In this document: piece by piece, positions 59,212-64,000 of the stretch
Layout of the letters: each line of letters starts with the position of its first letter
Position numbering within the stretch: position 1 is the first letter of the stretch
From: Bradyrhizobium stylosanthis
GTDB lineage: Bacteria > Pseudomonadota > Alphaproteobacteria > Rhizobiales > Xanthobacteraceae
DNA length: 64,000 nt
Direction: 5' to 3'
NCBI RefSeq assembly: GCF_001641335.1
Contig: NZ_LVEM01000002.1
Coordinates: forward strand, 1,033,663 to 1,097,662
Made by a program: the position numbers and the translations under genes
Notes under the pieces: generated by a model
The model's input: only the letters and a program-made list of their open reading frames with translations
Database searches by the model: none
What the model was told of the DNA's origin: nothing

Positions 59212-59415
59212 ATGTCTACTTTGACACACAATTCGATGACAAATCATCATGCGCCCGGGCTGATCCAGCAGATCGGCGAGACCCTGCATGTGTGGCACGA
59301 GCGTTACCGCACCCGGCGCGAGCTCACCAACTGGACCGCGCGTGATCTCCACGACGTCGGGCTGTCCTGGTCCGACATTGCCTACGAGGCCGACAAACCC
59401 TTCTGGCGGGCCTGA
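59212..59415 (+). CDS. DUF1127 domain protein
   Basis: This 67-residue basic protein ends with the DUF1127 block (ERYRTRRELTNWTARDLHDV, GLSWSDIAYEADKPFWRA). Small DUF1127 proteins in Rhizobiales are implicated in RNA turnover and in phosphate or carbon regulation, by binding RNA or RNase-associated complexes; this is family knowledge. AAGGAGCTGAAA gives a strong ribosome site. A hairpin with T-run follows the stop. Confidence 0.9.
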   Translation: MSTLTHNSMTNHHAPGLIQQIGETLHVWHERYRTRRELTNWTARDLHDVGLSWSDIAYEADKPFWRA

Positions 59416-59426
59416 TTGGCCGCCAG

Positions 59427-59469
59427 GCCGGCGCCGCCTGATCACAGGGGCGCCGGCGGTCCCTTTTTT
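59427..59469 (+). terminator. Rho-independent terminator after the DUF1127 gene
   Basis: GCCGGCGCC (59427-59435) pairs exactly with GGCGCCGGC (59449-59457), followed after GGTCCC by six T residues. Confidence 0.75.
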
Positions 59470-59509
59470 CTTGTTCCGTCTTCCTCTGGTCCCCTTGGGG
59501 GCATGTGTC

Positions 59510-60133
59510 ATGAGCAGCCTTCGCCTCGAAGATCTCAAGCAGTATTCGGACACGCTGCAGACCCGGCAGGGTGAGCGGCTCAACGTCCGCTTCGTCGAGC
59601 CGCGCGACACCGAGGAGCTTCAGCACTATTTCCGCTCGCTCTCGACCCGCTCCCGCTACAGCCGCTTCTTCGGCGCGATCAGCGAATTGCCGAAGGGGCT
59701 GCTGCACGATTTCCTCGAGGTTGGCGAGCGCGATCGTTTCACCGTCGTCGCGACCAAGATGGTCGACGGTTTCGAGACCATCGTCGCCGAAGCGCGCTAT
59801 GCCCTTCATGCCGAGACGTCGACGCTCGAATTCGGCCTGTCGGTTGATGACCGCTGGCAGGGCCATGGCATCGCGACCGCGCTGATGAAGAATCTTGAAT
59901 GCCGCGCCGCTGCGCTCGGCGCCGAGCACATGTTCGGCGACACGCTGCGCTCCAACGAGACCATGATTTCCCTTGCGCGCAAATCCGGCTTCGCCTTCGT
60001 CAACCATCCCGACGACTGGAAGCTGGTGCGCTTCGACAAGGAGATCAGCGTCGCGCCGAAAGATATTCCCTGCGCGAGCTGGCGTCTCGCCGCCCTTTCC
60101 CGTCAGGCCGACAGCCCCTCAGCCTCGGCCTGA
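59510..60133 (+). CDS. GNAT-family N-acetyltransferase
   Basis: This 207-residue protein has one GNAT domain: residues 22-60 hold the alpha1-alpha2 region (LNVRFVEPRDTEELQHYFRS), and FGLSVDDRWQGHGIATALMK (about 108-127) is motif A, whose Q-x-x-G-x-A loop grips the pyrophosphate of acetyl-CoA. ARKSGFAFVNHPDDWKLVRF is the last strand-helix. The substrate is not known; the shape resembles the acetyltransferase domains of Pat-type lysine acetylases but without their CoA-ligase part. Start at 59510 is chosen because the longer frame from 59288 crosses the preceding terminator. Confidence 0.85.
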   Translation: MSSLRLEDLKQYSDTLQTRQGERLNVRFVEPRDTEELQHYFRSLSTRSRYSRFFGAISELPKGLLHDFLEVGERDRFTVVATKMVDGFETIVAEARYALHAETSTLEFGLSVDDRWQGHGIATALMKNLECRAAALGAEHMFGDTLRSNETMISLARKSGFAFVNHPDDWKLVRFDKEISVAPKDIPCASWRLAALSRQADSPSASA

Positions 60134-60144
60134 CACCACTCCAA

Positions 60145-60181
60145 GCCCGGCCCTGGCCAAGCCAGAGCCGGGCATTTTTTT
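60145..60181 (+). terminator. Rho-independent terminator after the GNAT gene
   Basis: GCCCGGC with CTGGC pairs with GCCAG with GCCGGGC around a CAA loop, followed by A and seven T residues (60175-60181). It begins 11 bases after the GNAT stop and also lies just beyond the convergent SDR stop. Confidence 0.92.
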
Positions 60182-60189
60182 GCCTTCCC

Positions 60190-61029
60190 TCAAGCGCTGT
60201 CGCTGCTGAAATCGGTCGAGGTCGCGACCGTGCGCCACTCGGCCAGCTCCTTCGCCACGAAGGCGTTCTTCGCCTCGATCCGTTCCACCGTGTCGCTGCC
60301 GAGCGGCAGCCGCAGCGGCGGGGTCCTGGCATCGGCGAGCTTCAGGAAGGCCTGCGCCAGCTTGCGCGGATCGCCGCGCTGGCCGCCGTTGAAGTCGGCC
60401 GCATGCGCGCGGGTCTTGCCGACGCTCTCGCTGTAGTCCTCGATCTGCATGGCCGTGCGCGACAGCGAACTCTCGTCCAGGAAATTGGTGCGGAAGAAAC
60501 CCGGCTCGACCACGGTGACCTTGATGCCGAGCGGCGCGACCTCGCCGGCCAGCGCTTCGCTCAGGCCTTCCACCGCAAACTTCGTCGCGCCATAGACGCC
60601 CCAGCCGGGATAGCCGGTGTAGCCGCCGACCGACGAGATGTTGATGATGTGGCCGGAGCGCTGGCGGCGCATATGGGGCAGCACGGCGCGGGTGACACCG
60701 AGCAGGCCGAACACGTTCGTGCCGAACAGCTTTTGCGTCTCGGCCTGGCTGGCCTCCTCGATCGCGCCCAACAGGCCGTAGCCGGCATTGTTGACGAGGA
60801 TGTCGATGCGGCCGAACGCCTTCACGGCCTGGCCGGCAGCCTCGTGCGCCTCGGCCTCGCTGGTGACGTCGAGCCGCGTGGCCAGCAGCCGCTCGTGCGT
60901 GCCGAGGCGCGCGGTGACGGTCGGCGGATCGCGGGCGGTCGCAACGACAGCATCGCCAGCCTTGAGGGCTGCCTCGGCGATCAACGCACCAAATCCACGC
61001 GAAGCTCCTGTGATGAACCAGACACGCAT
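60190..61029 (-). CDS. Short-chain dehydrogenase/reductase (SDR)
   Basis: This 279-residue oxidoreductase has the NAD(P)-binding TGASRGFG (residues 7-14), NNAGYGLLG (about 84-92) and the catalytic YGATK (about 150-154). The basic Arg in ASRGF and in TARDP suggests NADP(H). It is a classical SDR with unknown carbonyl or alcohol substrate. Start at 61029 is chosen because GAAAGGACAACATC precedes it; the frame extends to 61098 without a ribosome site. It is divergent from a LysR gene, the usual pattern for a regulated partner. Confidence 0.9.
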   Translation of the reverse strand: MRVWFITGASRGFGALIAEAALKAGDAVVATARDPPTVTARLGTHERLLATRLDVTSEAEAHEAAGQAVKAFGRIDILVNNAGYGLLGAIEEASQAETQKLFGTNVFGLLGVTRAVLPHMRRQRSGHIINISSVGGYTGYPGWGVYGATKFAVEGLSEALAGEVAPLGIKVTVVEPGFFRTNFLDESSLSRTAMQIEDYSESVGKTRAHAADFNGGQRGDPRKLAQAFLKLADARTPPLRLPLGSDTVERIEAKNAFVAKELAEWRTVATSTDFSSDSA

Positions 61030-61149
61030 GATGTTGTCCTTTCCATTTGGGCCCGGCGATGCGCCGAAGCCGATGGGCAAGGTGTAGCGGCTCGCCATAG
61101 CTGAGATAATCCGCTATGTATTTTGCAAGCTACTGAGTAAAATTCATCA
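61030..61149. promoter_or_regulatory. Divergent SDR/LysR promoter region
   Basis: The 120-base region between the SDR and LysR starts ends in an AT-rich stretch (61108-61148) around TAATCCGCTATGTATTTTGC. LysR proteins commonly bind such T-N11-A sites in the shared gap, but a precise operator is not claimed. Confidence 0.5.
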
Positions 61150-62040
61150 ATGCGGATCGACCCGTCCGACCTCGCGACCTTCCTCGCCATCGCCCGCCAC
61201 CGCAGCTTTCGCGCGGCGGCGACCGAGCTTGGCGTGACGCCTTCGGCCCTGTCCCATGCCCTGCGCAATGTCGAGGAGCGGCTCGGTCTGCGGCTCGTCA
61301 ACCGCACCACCCGCAGCGTCGCGCTGACCGAAGCCGGCGAGCGCCTGTTTGCCCGCATCACGCCCGCCTTCCGCGACATCGACGACGCGCTCGAGGACCT
61401 CAACAATTTCCGCGGCAAGCCCGCCGGGACGCTGCGCTTCACCGCCGCGCGCCAGTCGGCGCAGCTCGTGCTGCTGCCGATCGTGACGCGCTTCCTGAAG
61501 CAATTCCCCGACGTCAGCGTCGAGATCGTGATCAACGATTCCCTGATCGACATGGTCGCGGCCGGCTTCGATGCCGGCGTGCGCTTCGGCGAGACCATTG
61601 CCGCCGACATGATCGCGGTGCCGATCGGCCCGCGGCACCGCTTTGCCGTGGTCGGCGCGCCCGCCTTCTTCAAGGCACATAAGCCGGCCGCCACACCGCA
61701 CGACCTCAAGGGCCTGCCCTGCATCCGCTACCGCTTCACCTCAGGCGCGCTCTATCACTGGGAGTTCGAGCGCGGCGGCATCGAGCTCGCCATCGACGTC
61801 GCGGGCCCGCTGACCATGAACGACCAGGATCTGATGGTCGATGCGGCGCTCGACGGCGTCGGTCTCGCCTACGTCTTCGAGCAGCAGGTCGAAACGCTGC
61901 TCGCCAAGCGCAAGCTGGTGCGCGTGCTCGCCGATTGGTGCCCGGCCTACCCCGGCTTCTTCCTGTACTACCCCAGCCGCCGGCAATTACCGGCCGCACT
62001 GCGCGCGTTCGTGGATTTTGCACGGGCGCCTGCCAAGTAG
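61150..62040 (+). CDS. LysR-type transcriptional regulator
   Basis: This 296-residue LTTR has the winged helix-turn-helix at residues 6-64 (LATFLAIARHRSFRAAATEL, GVTPSALSHALRNVEERLG, VNRTTRSVALTEAG) and the co-inducer domain from about 90. It belongs to the branch that often controls a divergent oxidoreductase, here the SDR gene 120 bases away. No ribosome site of note precedes the ATG. Its inducer is unknown. Confidence 0.9.
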   Translation: MRIDPSDLATFLAIARHRSFRAAATELGVTPSALSHALRNVEERLGLRLVNRTTRSVALTEAGERLFARITPAFRDIDDALEDLNNFRGKPAGTLRFTAARQSAQLVLLPIVTRFLKQFPDVSVEIVINDSLIDMVAAGFDAGVRFGETIAADMIAVPIGPRHRFAVVGAPAFFKAHKPAATPHDLKGLPCIRYRFTSGALYHWEFERGGIELAIDVAGPLTMNDQDLMVDAALDGVGLAYVFEQQVETLLAKRKLVRVLADWCPAYPGFFLYYPSRRQLPAALRAFVDFARAPAK

Positions 62041-62057
62041 CCGGGCTACAATAACGC

Positions 62058-62228
62058 CTAGTCTTCCTCGATCCGAATATCCCGGTCGCTTAGAGCGGTG
62101 AGTACGGCTTCGATGTCTTCCGGCTCCGCCTCGTCGGATGGCATCAACTCGTTGAGTTGATCGAAAGTAACGTAGCCGGTCTTCTCGGCCAGAATGACGG
62201 CCTTCCGGACCACCTCAGACCAATCCAT
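62058..62228 (-). CDS. Stand-alone sigma-70 region 1.1-like small protein
   Basis: This 56-residue acidic protein (MDWSEVVRKAVILAEKTGYV to IRIEED) covers a complete sigma region 1.1-like domain and nothing else. KTGYVTFDQLNELMPSDEAE and PEDIEAVLTALSDRDIRIEE match the pattern of RpoD region 1.1, where this part keeps DNA out of the RNA polymerase channel until promoter binding. CAGGAGCG at 5 bases from the ATG at 62228 is an excellent ribosome site. It may mimic sigma region 1.1 and act on RNA polymerase, or be a DNA mimic. It stands between LysR and a palindromic repeat, convergent with the LysR gene. Confidence 0.82.
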   Translation of the reverse strand: MDWSEVVRKAVILAEKTGYVTFDQLNELMPSDEAEPEDIEAVLTALSDRDIRIEED

Positions 62229-62310
62229 TCAGCGCTCCTGAAAATAGGGTTCCTACTATATGGAATGATCGAGTGGTCGCGACCGCGCAGTCTGGATGCA
62301 GCGACTGGTT

Positions 62311-62503
62311 CCCCGTCATCCTGAGGTGCGAGGCATGGGACGCCACGCGTCCCATGGGGAGCCTCGAAGGATGAGCGGGCCGCGCTGTTTCCGCGTTCGA
62401 TCCCTCGCAGCGGCAGGTGGGCGTCGCCCTTCGAGGGCCGCTAAGGCGCGGCCGCCCCGAGCGACAACGGCTCCGCCGTTGCGCGGGGGTGACGGTCGGA
62501 GAG
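62311..62503. repeat. Palindromic repeat, family C, copy 2
   Basis: CCCGTCATCCTGAGGTGCGAGG with CCTCGAAGGATGAGCGG forms the first stem around an ATGGGACGC/GCGTCCCAT palindrome; CCCTTCGAGGGCC and GACAACGGCTCCGCCGTTG follow. The core resembles 10527-10660. It fills most of the gap before the enoyl-CoA hydratase gene. Confidence 0.82.
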
Positions 62504-62515
62504 TCGCGAGTGCGC

Positions 62516-63346
62516 TTATTTGCCCGTGAACACCGCCTTGCGCTTCTCGATGAAGGCCTGCACCGCCTCCTTGTGGTCGGCGGTGGTGGTCAGGCGGACC
62601 AGCCGTTCGGCCTCGTGATCCCTGGCGGTTTCGAAATCGAACAGCACGGCTTCGTCGAGATTGTCCTTCATGTAGCGCAGCGCGAGGCGCGGGCCTTCTG
62701 CGAGCGACTTGGCCAGCGCGAATGCTTCGGCCTGAAGCTTGTCGCCGGGCACGACGCGGTTGACGAGGCCGATGGCTTCGGCGCGCGCGGCATCGACGCG
62801 GTCGCCGGTGAACATCAATTCGCGCGCCCGCGCGGTGCCGACCAGCCGCGTCAGTAGCCAGGCGATGCCGTAGTCGCCGCTGAGCGCGATGCGCGCATAG
62901 CCGGTGGCGACGAAGGCGGATTGCGCGGCGATGCGGATGTCGCAGGCCATGGCGATGGCGAGCCCGGCGCCGACCGCGGGACCGGGGAGGGCGGCGATGG
63001 TGGGCTTGCGCACCGATACCAGCGCGCCGGTGAGCAGACGCTGCCGCTCCTGCAGATCGGCGATCCGGTCCTGCAGCGACATCGCCATCTTGTTTGGGTC
63101 GCGATGCGCGCCCATGCCTTTGACGTTGCCGCCGGCGCAGAACGCCTCGCCCGCGCCGGTGAGCAGGAGCGCGCCGACATTCGGATCCTCGGCGCAGGTC
63201 CGGATCATGGTGCGCAGCGCCGGCGTCAATTCGTCCGACAGCGAATTGCGCGCCTCCGGCCGGTTCAGCGTGATGACGGCGACGCGGTCGCGGATGACGC
63301 AGAGGAGCTCGTTGGTGCCGGTATCGACGGTGGTTTCCGTGGTCAT
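62516..63346 (-). CDS. Enoyl-CoA hydratase/isomerase (crotonase) family protein
   Basis: This 276-residue crotonase-fold protein binds an acyl-CoA thioester. VAVITLNRPEARNSLSDELT (about 19-38), the oxyanion-hole loop LTGAGEAFCAGGNVKGMG (about 62-79) and LPGPAVGAGLAIAMACDIRI (about 116-135) are typical. Near the usual second catalytic glutamate position the sequence reads LSGDYGIAWLLTRLVGTARA, with Asp-Tyr-Gly instead of the common Pro-Glu/Asp-Gly-Gly, as in many isomerase- or thioesterase-like members, so the reaction type is uncertain. GGAGGATCA gives a good ribosome site. Confidence 0.88.
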   Translation of the reverse strand: MTTETTVDTGTNELLCVIRDRVAVITLNRPEARNSLSDELTPALRTMIRTCAEDPNVGALLLTGAGEAFCAGGNVKGMGAHRDPNKMAMSLQDRIADLQERQRLLTGALVSVRKPTIAALPGPAVGAGLAIAMACDIRIAAQSAFVATGYARIALSGDYGIAWLLTRLVGTARARELMFTGDRVDAARAEAIGLVNRVVPGDKLQAEAFALAKSLAEGPRLALRYMKDNLDEAVLFDFETARDHEAERLVRLTTTADHKEAVQAFIEKRKAVFTGK

Positions 63347-63374
63347 TGATCCTCCCTGCTCTTGTTTGCCTCTT

Positions 63375-63489
63375 GTAGGGTGGGTTAGCCCAGCAGATGT
63401 GCGAAGCGCATCTGTTGGGCGTAACCCACCAATTCTGCCGCCGCGGAGATTAGAGAGGTGGGTTACGCCCTCGGCTAACCCACCCTACG
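63375..63489. repeat. Nested palindrome with four GGTGGGTTA/TAACCCACC arms
   Basis: Outer arms GTAGGGTGGGTTAGCC (63375) and GGCTAACCCACCCTAC (to 63488) enclose inner arms GGCGTAACCCACC (from 63418) and GGTGGGTTACGCC (from 63457), with a GATGTGCGAAGCGCATC hairpin inside. It can fold into one long or several small stems. Confidence 0.9.
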
Positions 63490-63500
63490 GCAGTCGTGGC

Positions 63501-64000
63501 TCAAAACTTCTCCACCCAGGGCCGCAGCTCCAGCTCCCAGCTCCAGGCGCTGCGCGGCTGCTGCAGCACGTTCCAATAGCTCTCCGCGATGGCGTCAGGA
63601 TCGAGCATCGAGTCCGGCTTGTCGTCCGGCTCGGTCCGTGCCGTGCTGCGAATGCCGCCGTCGATGACGAAATGCGCGATGTGGATGCCCTGCGGGGAAA
63701 GCTCGCGGGCCAGGCTCTGCGCGAGGCCGCGCAACGCGAACTTGCCCATCGCGAACGAGGCCGACTGCGCGTAGCCCTTGACGCTCGCCGAAGCGCCAGT
63801 GAACAGGATCGCGCCGTGCTTGTTAGGCAGCATGCGTTTTGCCGCCTGCTGCGCCACCAGGAAGCCGCCATAGGCGCTGATCGCGATGGCATTCGCGACG
63901 TCGGCCGGCACCTGGTCGACGAACGGCCCGCGGGTGCGGCCGCTGGCGTTGTAGACGACGAGGTCAGGCGTGCCGATCTCGCGCTCGACCAGGCCGAACA
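63501..64000 (-). CDS. SDR-family protein, partial, catalytic Tyr apparently replaced by Phe
   Basis: The frame begins beyond the right edge (64000) and ends at 63501, giving about 166 C-terminal residues. GTPDLVVYNASGRTRGPF is the NAG-like strand, GAILFTGASASVKGY is strand 5 with the serine region, and SASFAMGKFALRGLAQSLAR places Phe where classical SDRs have the catalytic tyrosine of YxxxK, keeping the lysine. HIAHFVIDGGIRS is the substrate-loop strand. It could be a non-classical reductase or a binding protein. The N-terminal cofactor site is outside the window. A family-wide Phe is possible, as this subgroup often has this sequence. Confidence 0.82.
   Translation of the reverse strand, partial: FGLVEREIGTPDLVVYNASGRTRGPFVDQVPADVANAIAISAYGGFLVAQQAAKRMLPNKHGAILFTGASASVKGYAQSASFAMGKFALRGLAQSLARELSPQGIHIAHFVIDGGIRSTARTEPDDKPDSMLDPDAIAESYWNVLQQPRSAWSWELELRPWVEKF

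Overview
The window is high-GC alphaproteobacterial chromosome and most resembles Bradyrhizobium or a close relative in the Nitrobacteraceae. This is inferred from gene content: several LIV-type and peptide-type ABC transporters, a BA14K-family protein, DUF1127 and DUF1488 proteins, CadC-like winged-helix/TPR regulators, and many short palindromic intergenic repeats. No rRNA, tRNA, integrase, transposase, plasmid origin or CRISPR array was seen.

Layout. 0-4 kb: two paralogous winged-helix/TPR regulators on the minus strand (the first cut by the window edge), with a methanethiol S-methyltransferase-like gene and a GFA-family gene between them on the plus strand. 4-14.5 kb: small envelope, hydrolase and cupin genes, a lyase of the fumarase/adenylosuccinate lyase superfamily, an M29 aminopeptidase, an amidohydrolase, an MBL-fold protein and a two-gene ABC exporter. 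14.7-21.5 kb: a complete LIV-type uptake operon (H-M-G-F), an acyl-CoA ligase and the binding protein, which together look like an import-and-activate module for an organic acid. 21.8-35 kb: an LprI-like secreted protein, a LapG-type periplasmic protease, an 8.2-kb gene for a FecR/VCBS/beta-solenoid adhesin with a type I secretion-like C-terminus, and a CHASE2 adenylate cyclase.

35-37 kb: a patch with lower GC and three unrecognised genes. 37-46.2 kb: a peptide-type ABC transporter with two divergent paralogous binding proteins; its operon also contains an AtzG-like small protein and an amidase, so it may import an amide and hydrolyse it. 46.6-50.2 kb: a small GlsB/YeaQ membrane protein and a type I secretion ATPase plus HlyD adaptor, which could serve the adhesin although no TolC gene is present. 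50.4-53.7 kb: AMP nucleosidase, a TPR protein, DUF1488 and CinA-like genes. 53.9-58 kb: two paralogous ACMSD-type amidohydrolases, a Rieske protein joined to them by a triplicated TGATG junction, and an MHS-type transporter. 58.2-64 kb: two LysR regulators, a DUF1127 protein, a GNAT enzyme, two SDRs (one partial), an enoyl-CoA hydratase and a 56-residue protein consisting only of a sigma-70 region 1.1-like domain.

The best candidates for something new are the adhesin/LapG/cyclase/type I secretion set, the AtzG-amidase pair inside a peptide ABC operon, the free-standing sigma region 1.1 protein, and the start-codon relay before the Rieske gene. At least six kinds of palindromic element occupy the gaps between genes.
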